Both the position numbers and the translations under genes were made by a program. 37,854 nt of DNA from Veillonellaceae bacterium. Its GTDB lineage: Bacteria > Bacillota > Negativicutes > Veillonellales > Veillonellaceae. Position 1 is the stretch's first letter, and the number at the start of each line of letters is the position of its first letter. This document shows, in pieces, positions 17,828-25,038 of the stretch. The notes beneath the pieces were generated by a model. The model searched no databases, had not been told where the DNA came from, and saw only the letters and a list, made by a program, of their open reading frames with translations. Location: assembly GCA_900766245.1 (NCBI GenBank), contig CAAFUR010000004.1, positions 1 through 37,854 of the forward strand. The letters are read 5' to 3'.

Positions 17828-18022
17828 TTATCCACCTAAATGTGGATAACTCAGTGTATAACTATGGGTATAGACTGTGAGTAGGATGTTAATACCTTGT
17901 GAATTTAGTGTTAATAACTCTATAGTTATCCACAATTTATACACAAAAAGTGAATAACCCTTGTAAAATAAGGCTTTATTGAATCTTAAAAGGTTAGAAA
18001 AAATGTTCTGTATTGTGGATAT
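17828..18022. promoter_or_regulatory. cluster of seven DnaA-box-like sites away from oriC
   Basis: Within 195 gene-free bases there are seven matches to TTATNCACN: TTATCCACC 17828-17836, TTATCCACA (minus) 17841-17849, TTATACACT (minus) 17853-17861, TTATCCACA 17926-17934, TTATACACA 17937-17945, TTATTCACT (minus) 17949-17957 and ATATCCACA (minus) 18014-18022. Two are exact consensus. They fall into two trios plus one outlier. Density exceeds that on either side of dnaA. This resembles DnaA-titrating or DnaA-regulating clusters such as E. coli datA or the B. subtilis DnaA-box clusters. Confidence 0.75.
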
Positions 18023-18062
18023 GCACATAGGATACAGATCGAATCTTATTTTAGATTTCATA

Positions 18063-18092
18063 TTGCTAGGTATAGTACAGTTAGACTATAAT
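18063..18092 (+). promoter_or_regulatory. promoter of tRNA-Arg
   Basis: TTGCTA (18063-18068), an 18-base spacer and TATAAT (18087-18092), ending 12 bases before the tRNA. It lies directly beside the DnaA-box cluster. Confidence 0.7.
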
Positions 18093-18104
18093 AGATGTAT
18101 ACTT

Positions 18105-18181
18105 GCGTTCATAGCTCAGTAGGATAGAGCGACAGTTTCCTAAACTGCAGGTCGGGGGTTCAATTCCCTCTGGGCGCACCA
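18105..18181 (+). tRNA. tRNA-Arg (anticodon CCT)
   Basis: A full cloverleaf: acceptor GCGTTCA/TGGGCGC, D stem GCTC/GAGC, anticodon loop TTCCTAA with anticodon CCT at 18139-18141, T arm GGGGG-TTCAATT-CCCTC, discriminator A and an encoded CCA. The outer anticodon-stem pair (A18132/C18148) is mismatched, and the acceptor has two G:U pairs. It reads AGG codons. It is a single-gene transcript with its own promoter and terminator. Confidence 0.95.
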
Positions 18182-18186
18182 TAGAT

Positions 18187-18231
18187 AAAAACCGATGTCA
18201 TAGAAAGATATATCTGTGACATCGGTTTTTT
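18187..18231. terminator. bidirectional terminator after tRNA-Arg and the PepSY gene
   Basis: Arms AAAACCGATGTCA and TGACATCGGTTTT form a 13-bp core, extended by TAGA/TCTG-like pairing, with T runs on both strands. It sits between two converging transcripts. Confidence 0.85.
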
Positions 18232-18264
18232 CATGGGTTTATAAGAAAGACTACCATGAATATA

Positions 18265-19608
18265 TTATAGAGTTTCTCGTATTCGAGTATAGTGTTGATA
18301 TAAAGAGTATATAAATAGTACTAAAGGAATCAATAAGCAAATAGCACCAATTGTTTCTGTCATAGAATTAGGCCACATTGGAATGATAAGACCACAAGCA
18401 ATTAATACACTAGATATAGCAGGAATTCTCCAAATATGAGTAGGAGATAAGGTAGATTTTATAGATGTAGTTTTCATAGGGATATGATATCGTTTCATAA
18501 TCGTTAGGATAATGCCTAATAACATACCAATGATGATAATAGTATCCCAGATGGCCCATAATATTTTTAATACCATGGAATTATGATTATGAATATGTAA
18601 GTTTATCATAGTTTTCATTCCGGTGAAATACCAAGGAATTTCTTTTGTTGCATACTGATCGAGAGTTGAATCACTATATAAATTGGCATATACAGGCTGA
18701 CCTAAAAACATGGCAGGATCCTCATCATTTTGGCTACCTAAATAAAAGGCATAGTGATAATTATTAAATCTTGAAGGATAATCCATAGAAATAAGTTGAC
18801 GATTAGGATAGGTTGATAGAATTCGTTGAATCGCTTTAGAAGGAGATAAAATTTCGGATGTATGATTAGCTAATTCTTGCTTTGCCATAGAGGCTACATT
18901 TTTTGTGTAATAATCATTAGCAATAAAAAAACCACCAATCCATACACCAGTTAGAGATAATACAAGTCCCCAAACAGAAGCAATCATAGAAAATTCACGA
19001 TGCAGAGCGCTGATTTGTAATCGATTTGATGTTTGTGTACTTCGTTTATAGGCGGAACTGAAAGGGCCGTATAAAAAGATACCACTAAGGATGGATAAGA
19101 AGCATATCATAGATAGAATAGTTACAAGATAAATACCAAATTTTCCTAAGGCTAATCGAGTATGTAATTCATGAATTGTGTGTAGTGCACTTCGTACCCA
19201 TGGATGCGCAGGGGTAACGCGATGAGATTCAACAAGTGTATTAGAATTTGGGTTATATAAGGTATAGTCTCCTCCCATACCCATTCGTGCAGGTGGGGCA
19301 GATGTGGCTGATGAATCAATAATTCTATAGCGTAATAGGTTAGATCTATTCATGGTTGGAGAAATATTCAAAATATCTTTGGATGGATATTGTTGTTTTA
19401 CCAATGCAGCACCCGCATCTGCTGCATCAAATATAGAGGATGAGTATGGACTCATTGTCATAGTAGATGTACTATGAGAGGGTTGTCCTAAAGACCAAGC
19501 ATTTAATTCATTTCTAAATAATAATAATAAACCGGTAATGCAAAACATAAGAAAAAATATAATAGAAAAGATAGATATTCTCTTATGCCATTTGTAAAAA
19601 GTTGACAT
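18265..19608 (-). CDS. PepSY-associated membrane protein (PiuB-like)
   Basis: A 447-residue inner-membrane protein. It begins MSTFYKWHKRISIFSIIFFL, the standard first helix of PepSY-TM proteins. Further helices lie at about 165-190 (HTRLALGKFGIYLVTILSMI), 205-235 (HREFSMIASVWGLVLSLTGV), 345-375 and two near the C-terminus. HREF after helix 2 and HIHNH before helix 4 supply His residues like those of heme- or iron-linked members. Extracytoplasmic loops are Ser/Thr/Asn-rich. Relatives often work in siderophore or iron reduction systems, but no Fur-like box or iron gene is seen nearby. The start at 19608 follows AAAGGAG; the earlier ATG at 19635 does not. Confidence 0.8.
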   Translation of the reverse strand: MSTFYKWHKRISIFSIIFFLMFCITGLLLLFRNELNAWSLGQPSHSTSTMTMSPYSSSIFDAADAGAALVKQQYPSKDILNISPTMNRSNLLRYRIIDSSATSAPPARMGMGGDYTLYNPNSNTLVESHRVTPAHPWVRSALHTIHELHTRLALGKFGIYLVTILSMICFLSILSGIFLYGPFSSAYKRSTQTSNRLQISALHREFSMIASVWGLVLSLTGVWIGGFFIANDYYTKNVASMAKQELANHTSEILSPSKAIQRILSTYPNRQLISMDYPSRFNNYHYAFYLGSQNDEDPAMFLGQPVYANLYSDSTLDQYATKEIPWYFTGMKTMINLHIHNHNSMVLKILWAIWDTIIIIGMLLGIILTIMKRYHIPMKTTSIKSTLSPTHIWRIPAISSVLIACGLIIPMWPNSMTETIGAICLLIPLVLFIYSLYQHYTRIRETL

Positions 19609-19839
19609 ATAGTTACTCCTTTCGTATAAAAACATGATTATAATAACTCAAATATTTTAGAAATTCAATTATTTGTGACTATGAAAAAAAGTTTCAATGT
19701 ATATAAATTATAGTTTTTACCTATTAATAGTGTAATAAAATTTATATTGGGCAAGAGAAGATTCTTATGATATTCTGTATACTCAGAATTGAAATATAAA
19801 TTTTATTAGTAGTATTTGTAGTTATGAAAGGATTCAGTT

Positions 19840-20643
19840 ATGAAATTAAAATCACTATTCACACCATTATTAGTGGGCATATTAGTGTTAGGTATTGCGG
19901 GCTGTAGTACATCGACAACAACGCAAGAAATTAAAATTGGCGCTACGGCAGGTCCTCATGCACAAGTAGCTGAGGCGGTAGCGAAGGAAGCACAAAAGCA
20001 AGGCATCCAGTTGAAAGTAGTAGAATTTTCCGACTATATCACACCAGATAAAGCCTTGGCAGACGGAGATATCCAATTGAATGCATATCAACATGTGCCG
20101 TTCTTGGAAAACTTTAATAAGCAAAATAATTCTAAACTAGTGCCAATCGGCAAAACCATTTTAATGCCAATGGGTATCTACAGTAATTCTGTAAAATCTC
20201 CTATCGATGTGAAAGACGGCGACACAGTAGCAATTCCAAATGATCCAACGAATGGTGGACGTGCCTTAGCCTTGTTACAACGAGCAGGTCTTATTAAATT
20301 GAAAGAAGGCGTTGGTTTCAAAGCCACAGTAGCAGACATTGTGGAAAATCCTAAGAACCTAAAAATTCAAGAGCTAGAGGCAGCACAATTACCTCGTAGC
20401 TTAGATGATGTGACATTAGCAACAATTCCGATGAATTACGTGCAAAGTGCAGGCATCAACGTAGGTGAAAAAGGATTGTACTTAGAACCAAAAGATGAGC
20501 CATTAGCAGTGATGATCTTGGCTACACGTGAACAAGATAAAGATAATGCAACATACAAAAAAATTGCAGAGATTTATCAGTCTGAGGCCATCAAACAATT
20601 CATTGCAGAAACTTTCAAAGGAACCATTACATCTGCAAACTAA
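19840..20643 (+). CDS. metQ: MetQ/NlpA-family substrate-binding lipoprotein
   Basis: A 267-residue lipoprotein. A signal peptide ends in a lipobox (VLGIAGC), so Cys22 would be lipidated. The mature part shows NlpA family features: IKIGATAGPHAQVAEAVAKE, DYITPDKALADGDIQLNAYQ, VAIPNDPTNGGRAL and TIPMNYVQSAG. It should bind methionine or a related compound for a MetNI importer. No metN or metI lies nearby, so it is an orphan receptor. No SAM riboswitch was recognised upstream. AAAGGA precedes the start, and a strong terminator follows. Confidence 0.88.
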   Translation: MKLKSLFTPLLVGILVLGIAGCSTSTTTQEIKIGATAGPHAQVAEAVAKEAQKQGIQLKVVEFSDYITPDKALADGDIQLNAYQHVPFLENFNKQNNSKLVPIGKTILMPMGIYSNSVKSPIDVKDGDTVAIPNDPTNGGRALALLQRAGLIKLKEGVGFKATVADIVENPKNLKIQELEAAQLPRSLDDVTLATIPMNYVQSAGINVGEKGLYLEPKDEPLAVMILATREQDKDNATYKKIAEIYQSEAIKQFIAETFKGTITSAN

Positions 20644-20657
20644 TCACTATGAATATA

Positions 20658-20689
20658 GAGGTCTACCCATGAGGTGGACCTCTTTTTTG
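20658..20689 (+). terminator. terminator after metQ
   Basis: GAGGTCTACC, loop CATGA, GGTGGACCTC, then TTTTTTGC. A 10-bp stem with one T:G pair. Confidence 0.85.
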
Positions 20690-20975
20690 CATAGTTGCAA
20701 GGATAGTGAAACGATAGGCGTATCGTTTCATAATATATAAAAATACATAGTTACACACAGTGCGCACATATGATATACTATAGAATATATCTTTTAGTAC
20801 TTTCACTAAGAAAAGGAGCACTTATAGTCATAGATATAGCAAGGGTGTAGCCATTGTTACAGTGAAGTATAGTTGCCTATGGTATACTATAGATATAATA
20901 TCGGAATCAATAAGAAACTATACATAGAGTATATAAAGGAAAAGTGTGTCACCAGAGTGGTGCAAGGAGGTCTTT
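20690..20975. promoter_or_regulatory. gene-free leader region with a perfect inverted repeat
   Basis: No gene is seen. At 20708-20729 GAAACGATA and TATCGTTTC pair perfectly around GGCG. No T run follows, so an operator or RNA hairpin is likelier than a terminator. Closer to the next gene, CACCAGAGTGGTG (20950-20962) could fold just before the ribosome binding site AAGGAGG. Confidence 0.5.
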
Positions 20976-22310
20976 ATGGAGTTAAGACATGAACTAGAAT
21001 TTGATAAAGATTATACGATGGAAGAAGCCTTTGCAGAGGCAAAGCGTTGTTTGAACTGTGCGAAGCCATTGTGCCGTACAGGTTGTCCTATTGAAAATGA
21101 AATTCCTCGTTTCATCCAAGCTATTGCACATGGTAATTTTGGATTAGCCAATGATATCATTGCAGAGCGTAGCAGTTTGCCAGCGGTGTGCGGCCGTGTG
21201 TGTGCTCGTGAAAAACAATGTGAAGGGGCATGTATTTTAAATCGAGCGAATAAACCAATTCATATCGGACGTTTAGAGCGGTTTGCTGCGGATTTTGAAA
21301 GCAATAATAATCTTCGCAAGATAAAACCAAATCGTAAAGACCAAGGTAAAATCGCTATTATTGGTTCTGGCCCTGCTGGATTAACAGTGGCTGGAGATAT
21401 GGCAAAATTAGGCTATGATGTGACAGTATTTGAACGCCAAGATGAGCCAGGTGGTATCCTATTGTTTGGGATTCCGGAGTTCCGTTTAGGCAAAGAAATT
21501 GTACGTCGTGAAGTGAAGCGTTTAGAAACATTAGGTGTTACTTTTGAATGTAATGTCACTATCGGTCCAGATCGTAACTTAGATGCTCTGTTTGAAGAAG
21601 GTTTTGATGCTATCTTTATTGCTACTGGTACTCATGTGCCAATGGAAATTTCTTTACCAGGTGATGACAAAGCAGGTATGTTACAGGCGATGGCATTATT
21701 GACATCTGTACAATTAGTACAAAATGGTAGAGCTGAAGAATCATTAATTCCTGTATACAAAGGTGATAAAGTTCTCATTATTGGTGCCGGTAATGTGGCG
21801 ATGGATGCGGCTCGTACTTGTGTTCGTCTTGGTGCTGAAAGTGTAACAGTGACGTACCGCCGTGGAGAAGAACAAATGCCAGCAAACCCATCTGAATTTG
21901 AAGAAGCAAAAGAAGAAGGCGTTCATTTTGAATTCTTAGCCGCTCCAAAAGAAGTAATAGGTTCAGATATCGTGGAAGGGTTGACATTTACACGACAAGA
22001 ATTACAAGAAGATGGATCTGTGAAAAGCACTGGCGAAGACTTTACGTTACCAGCGGATAAAATCATCGTGGCCATCGGTCACAAACCAAACACACGCTTA
22101 GTGGGTCCTGGTAATGGTATTGAAGTGAATGAGTCTGGCTATGTGGTGACACGAGATATGCCATATGGTATGACAAGCCGTCAAGGTGTATTCGCAGGCG
22201 GTGACGTAGTGCATAAACCAGCTACCGTAGTATTGGCTATGCGTGAAGCTAAAAAAGTAGTAGAAGGTATCGTAAACTACTGCGAGGCAAAACGCTTTTT
22301 AGGGGAGTAA
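20976..22310 (+). CDS. GltD-like NADPH-dependent flavoprotein (glutamate synthase small-subunit family)
   Basis: A 444-residue FeS flavoprotein. The N-terminal ferredoxin-like part has CLNCAKPLCRTGCP and CGRVCAREKQCEGAC, eight cysteines for two clusters. An FAD-binding loop GSGPAGLTVAGDMAKLG, an NADPH-binding loop GAGNVAMDAARTCVRLG and a C-terminal FAD contact GVFAGGDVV follow. Such proteins deliver electrons from NADPH to a glutamate synthase large subunit or act as NfnB-like transhydrogenase partners. Neither partner gene is adjacent, so the reaction cannot be fixed. The start at 20976 is set by AAGGAGG five bases before it. Confidence 0.88.
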   Translation: MELRHELEFDKDYTMEEAFAEAKRCLNCAKPLCRTGCPIENEIPRFIQAIAHGNFGLANDIIAERSSLPAVCGRVCAREKQCEGACILNRANKPIHIGRLERFAADFESNNNLRKIKPNRKDQGKIAIIGSGPAGLTVAGDMAKLGYDVTVFERQDEPGGILLFGIPEFRLGKEIVRREVKRLETLGVTFECNVTIGPDRNLDALFEEGFDAIFIATGTHVPMEISLPGDDKAGMLQAMALLTSVQLVQNGRAEESLIPVYKGDKVLIIGAGNVAMDAARTCVRLGAESVTVTYRRGEEQMPANPSEFEEAKEEGVHFEFLAAPKEVIGSDIVEGLTFTRQELQEDGSVKSTGEDFTLPADKIIVAIGHKPNTRLVGPGNGIEVNESGYVVTRDMPYGMTSRQGVFAGGDVVHKPATVVLAMREAKKVVEGIVNYCEAKRFLGE

Positions 22311-22376
22311 GATTTAAAATTTTATTAACCTGTGATATAATTGGAATGGAAAAGTTGATGATTTTCATTTACAAGC

Positions 22377-22418
22377 AAAAACCCCACGGTCTGCCAACCG
22401 TGGGGTTTTAATTTTTTT
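22377..22418 (+). terminator. terminator after the GltD-like gene
   Basis: A perfect 13-bp stem AAAACCCCACGGT/ACCGTGGGGTTTT with a 6-base loop, then AATTTTTTT. Confidence 0.9.
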
Positions 22419-22440
22419 GTAATTATGATATAATGTGGGC

Positions 22441-22515
22441 AAGCGAGAAAAGTGTGAAAATAGTTAACATTAGGTTCACAAAAAACACCCAGGTGGCGAG
22501 ACTTGGGTGTTTTTA
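22441..22515 (+). ncRNA. candidate antitoxin RNA of a type I toxin-antitoxin locus
   Basis: An extended -10 (TGATATAAT, TATAAT at 22429-22434; -35 weak) would start an RNA near 22441 that ends at the hairpin 22482-22513, about 75 bases. Its sequence repeats, in the same orientation, three pieces of the opposite-strand toxin gene: AAGCGAGAA (22441-22449 and 22588-22596), AAAAGTGT (22448-22455 and 22617-22624) and GTTAACAYTAGGTTCAC (22463-22479 and 22635-22651, one T/C difference). Because the toxin message is the complement, the RNA can pair with its coding region, its start codon and the edge of its SD. The one mismatch becomes a U:G pair. Transcription itself is inferred. Confidence 0.65.
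22482..22513. terminator. shared bidirectional terminator of the toxin mRNA and antitoxin RNA
   Basis: Arms AAAACACCCA and TGGGTGTTTT pair around a 12-base loop. T runs follow on both strands. The toxin gene and the short RNA converge on it, so both transcripts would carry complementary 3' hairpins. Confidence 0.8.
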
Positions 22516-22546
22516 TTTGTCTATATAGCTGACAAGGCTAGGCTAG

Positions 22547-22642
22547 TTACTTCTTATATACTCGATCTAACCATTTACAAATGTAATAAGCGAGAACATT
22601 TGCCGTAATCGAGATAAAAAGTGTAATAATTAATGTTAACAC
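22547..22642 (-). CDS. small hydrophobic membrane peptide, candidate Fst-like type I toxin
   Basis: A 31-residue peptide, read from GTG 22642 (first residue taken as Met): a hydrophobic stretch LTLIITLFISITANVLAYYI, then CKWLDRVYKK. One membrane helix followed by a Trp-Leu-Asp motif and a basic tail is the form of Fst-type toxins, although the usual Pro in the helix is absent. The SD AAAGGGGGTG lies six bases before GTG. In the RNA, CCCCT (complement of 22672-22676) can pair with AGGGG of the SD around a CTG-GTAA-CAG mini-hairpin, which would hide the ribosome binding site. A possible -10 (TATACT) lies at 22690-22695 on the minus strand. An upstream ATG at 22765 is rejected because it lacks an SD. 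Confidence 0.65.
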   Translation of the reverse strand: MLTLIITLFISITANVLAYYICKWLDRVYKK

Positions 22643-22748
22643 TAGGTTCACCCCCTTTCTGTTACCAGTATAGGGGAAGTAACACTTATAGTATAACAAA
22701 TTGTGGAAAATAACACATCTGAAAGAGTAAAAAAATATAGATATGTAC

Positions 22749-22777
22749 TTGCACACAGTGGACAAAGGTGTTACAAT
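22749..22777 (+). promoter_or_regulatory. promoter of the ilv leader and operon
   Basis: TTGCAC (22749-22754), a 17-base spacer and TACAAT (22772-22777). Transcription would begin near 22784, about 70 bases before the leader peptide start. Confidence 0.7.
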
Positions 22778-22856
22778 AGTAGACAGTTATTTTATTTTTA
22801 AAGTATTACACTTATAGTTAAGATTCGTACGCATATCGTACAGAAAGGAGATTATC

Positions 22857-22964
22857 ATGGCATTGTTAGCAATTCTCGTGCTCGTCCTGTTCATTTTAGT
22901 GAACGTCATTAGAACTAACAATTCCATAGAGGTCGCCTTTTCTTCGGTAGAGCTACCATCTTAG
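22857..22964 (+). CDS. ilv operon leader peptide (branched-chain amino acid attenuator)
   Basis: A 35-codon gene with AGAAAGGAG seven bases before its ATG. It begins MALLAILVLVLFILVNVI; 13 of residues 3-18 are Leu, Ile or Val, including two CTC Leu codons, then it continues RTNNSIEVAFSSVELPS. Such a cluster is the hallmark of leader peptides that sense charged branched-chain tRNAs. The codons for E25-S29 contain TCGCCTTTTC (22933-22942), which is exactly complementary to the 5' arm of the terminator downstream. It is followed by the terminator and then ilvD. No other function is expected of the peptide. It was found by eye and is too short for most gene callers. Confidence 0.85.
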   Translation: MALLAILVLVLFILVNVIRTNNSIEVAFSSVELPS

Positions 22965-23067
22965 GTTTCTTTGTGTACAACATAAGGAATCTAGGTTGTT
23001 GTAGTCTATTTGATTAACGTGCATACATATATATGAAAAGGCGATTCCTCAGGGATCGCCCTTTTTT
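22933..23067 (+). promoter_or_regulatory. transcription attenuator before ilvD (antiterminator and terminator)
   Basis: Terminator: GGCGATTCC (23040-23048), loop TCA, GGGATCGCC (23052-23060), then CTTTTTT. Antiterminator arm: TCGCCTTTTC (22933-22942) pairs perfectly over 10 bases with GAAAAGGCGA (23035-23044), which includes half of the terminator 5' arm. The two structures exclude each other. A ribosome stalled on the Leu/Ile/Val codons (22863-22910) would leave 22933-22942 free and let transcription continue into ilvD. A small hairpin GGTAG/CTACC (22946-22957) lies between. Confidence 0.85.
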
Positions 23068-23252
23068 ATGTCTAATATAGTATGTCAGAATACTAGATTT
23101 AGATTGGGAACCTGTTGGATATAAAATCATAGAACTATCCAATAGAAATCCCATTCAATTATTTCAGTGTTATGCACATAGTATATAGACAACAATATGC
23201 GACTATAACAAGTGTTATAAATCATGTTTATATAAGTAGAAAGGATCATTAT

Positions 23253-24923
23253 ATGGTACGCAGTGATAGAGTAGCAAAAGGGGCTACACGAGCTCCACAT
23301 CGTTCATTATTAAAAGCATTAGGTTTCATCAACGAGGAAATTGGAAAACCAATCATCGGGATTGCCAATTCTTTCAATGAAATCATTCCAGGTCATGTGC
23401 ATTTAAAAAATCTTGTACAGTCTGTAAAAGATGGTATCCGCGAAGCTGGCGGTATTCCTATGGAATTTAATACCATCGGTATTTGTGATGGATTGGCGAT
23501 GAACCACATCGGTATGAAGTATTCCTTGGTGACACGTAATATCATCGCTGACTCTATCGAGGCTTCTGCGATGGCCACACCATTCGATGCAATGGTGTTC
23601 ATTCCTAACTGCGATAAAGTCGTACCAGGTATGTTGATTGCGGCGGCTCGTTTGAACTTACCATCTGTATTCGTTTCTGGTGGTGCAATGCTAGCAGGCG
23701 TGCACAATGGCAAAAAAATCGGTTTATCTGACGTGTTTGAAGCGGTAGGTAAATTTGAAGCAGGCCTCATTTCCGAAGAAGAATTAGAACATATTGAAAA
23801 CGTAGCATGCCCAACTTGCGGATCTTGCTCCGGTATGTATACAGCGAACACCATGAACTGCTTAACAGAAGCATTGGGTATGGCATTGCCAGGTAATGGT
23901 ACAATCCCAGCGGTTTACTCCGAGCGTTTACGTTTAGCAAAACGTGCGGGTATGCAAGTGATGGAAGTGTTACAAGAAGGCTTACGTCCAAAAGATGTAT
24001 TGACGAAAGAAGCTTTTGAAAATGCGGTAGCCGTGGATATGGCATTGGGCGGTTCTTCCAACACAGCATTACATTTACCAGCCATCGCTCATGAAGCGGG
24101 CGTATCCTTAACATTGGATGATTTCAACCGCATTGCAGGTGATACACCACAATTGGCTAAATTGTCTCCATCTGGAAAATATTTCATCGAAGATTTACAT
24201 GCCGCAGGCGGTGTGTATGCGGTGATGCACCGTTTACAAGAACAAGGTCACTTGCATGAAAGTGCGAAATCTGTGAGCTTGGTGGACCAAGGTACGATTG
24301 CAAAAACTGTGAAAGTCCTAGACGAAGATGTAATCCATCCTTGGAGCGACCCAGTATATACCACAGGTGGTATCGCTGTATTGAAAGGTAACTTAGCTCC
24401 GGACGGTTCCGTTGTCAAAGAAGGTGCGGTAGATCCAGAAATGCTCGTTCATTCTGGTCCAGCGAAAGTATTCAACAGCGAAGAAGAAGCAGTAGAAGCC
24501 ATCATGGGTCACAAAATTGTAAAAGGCGATGTAGTCATCATTCGCTACGAAGGTCCAAAAGGGGGTCCAGGTATGCGTGAAATGTTGACACCAACAGCGA
24601 CAATCACAGGTATGGGTCTTGGTAAAGACGTAGCCTTGATTACAGATGGTCGTTTCTCTGGTGCGACTCGTGGCGCATCCATTGGTCACGTGTCTCCAGA
24701 AGCAGCATCTGGTGGTACGATCGCCATCGTAGAAGATGGAGATATCATCGAAATCGACATTCCAAATCGTTCCTTGAATGTGAAACTTTCAGAGGAAGAA
24801 ATTGCACGAAGAAAAGCAAATTTAGCACCATATAAATCAGATGTCACAGGATACTTGAAAAAATATGCTATTCATGTATCCTCAGCTGCACAAGGTGCTA
24901 TCGAAATCTTAGACGAAGCATAA
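23253..24923 (+). CDS. ilvD: dihydroxy-acid dehydratase
   Basis: A 556-residue FeS dehydratase that converts the 2,3-dihydroxy acids to 2-ketoisovalerate and 2-keto-3-methylvalerate in valine and isoleucine synthesis. Cluster ligands are visible in FIPNCDKVVPGM and CPTCGSCSGMYTANTMNC. The motifs GGSSNTALHLPAIAHEAG and TDGRFSGATRGASIGHVSPE complete the family pattern. ATG 23253 is chosen behind GAAAGGATC; the frame is open to 23172, but the extra residues are not IlvD-like. It is the first structural gene after the attenuator. Confidence 0.96.
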   Translation: MVRSDRVAKGATRAPHRSLLKALGFINEEIGKPIIGIANSFNEIIPGHVHLKNLVQSVKDGIREAGGIPMEFNTIGICDGLAMNHIGMKYSLVTRNIIADSIEASAMATPFDAMVFIPNCDKVVPGMLIAAARLNLPSVFVSGGAMLAGVHNGKKIGLSDVFEAVGKFEAGLISEEELEHIENVACPTCGSCSGMYTANTMNCLTEALGMALPGNGTIPAVYSERLRLAKRAGMQVMEVLQEGLRPKDVLTKEAFENAVAVDMALGGSSNTALHLPAIAHEAGVSLTLDDFNRIAGDTPQLAKLSPSGKYFIEDLHAAGGVYAVMHRLQEQGHLHESAKSVSLVDQGTIAKTVKVLDEDVIHPWSDPVYTTGGIAVLKGNLAPDGSVVKEGAVDPEMLVHSGPAKVFNSEEEAVEAIMGHKIVKGDVVIIRYEGPKGGPGMREMLTPTATITGMGLGKDVALITDGRFSGATRGASIGHVSPEAASGGTIAIVEDGDIIEIDIPNRSLNVKLSEEEIARRKANLAPYKSDVTGYLKKYAIHVSSAAQGAIEILDEA

Positions 24924-25019
24924 GAGGGAATGTAGTCAGGATATAGAATGATCTATGAGGGAACGTAGTCGGGATAGACATATCTATGAGGGAAGTACAT
25001 TCCATAGATAAAATACATA
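24924..25019. repeat. three imperfect tandem repeats between ilvD and ilvA
   Basis: The unit GAGGGAA-GTAGTC-GGATA, ending in ATCTAT, begins at 24924, 24957 and 24988 (spacing 33 and 31), the third copy diverging after GAGGGAAGTA. No promoter, terminator or hairpin is obvious, so the region probably does not separate ilvD and ilvA transcription. Confidence 0.7.
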
Positions 25020-25038
25020 CTTAGGAAAGGACGTTTAT

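Noticed and set aside
17828..18022. The true replication origin being here rather than at dnaA
   Set aside because: Gene directions diverge at rpmH/dnaA, DnaA boxes flank dnaA on both sides, and genes before and after the cluster show no directional switch; a titration or regulatory site is the simpler view.
19609..19839. A SAM riboswitch before metQ or a Fur box before the PepSY gene
   Set aside because: Neither the S-box core nor a convincing GATAATGATAATCATTATC-like palindrome could be found in this short AT-rich gap.
22547..22765. A 72-residue form of the small hydrophobic peptide starting at 22765
   Set aside because: The extra N-terminal part lacks a ribosome binding site, whereas the GTG at 22642 has AAAGGGGGTG at ideal spacing and lies exactly where the antisense repeat pairs.
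23172..23252. An N-terminal extension of IlvD
   Set aside because: It has no ribosome binding site and no similarity to the IlvD N-terminus; MVRSDRVAKG at 23253 is the expected start.
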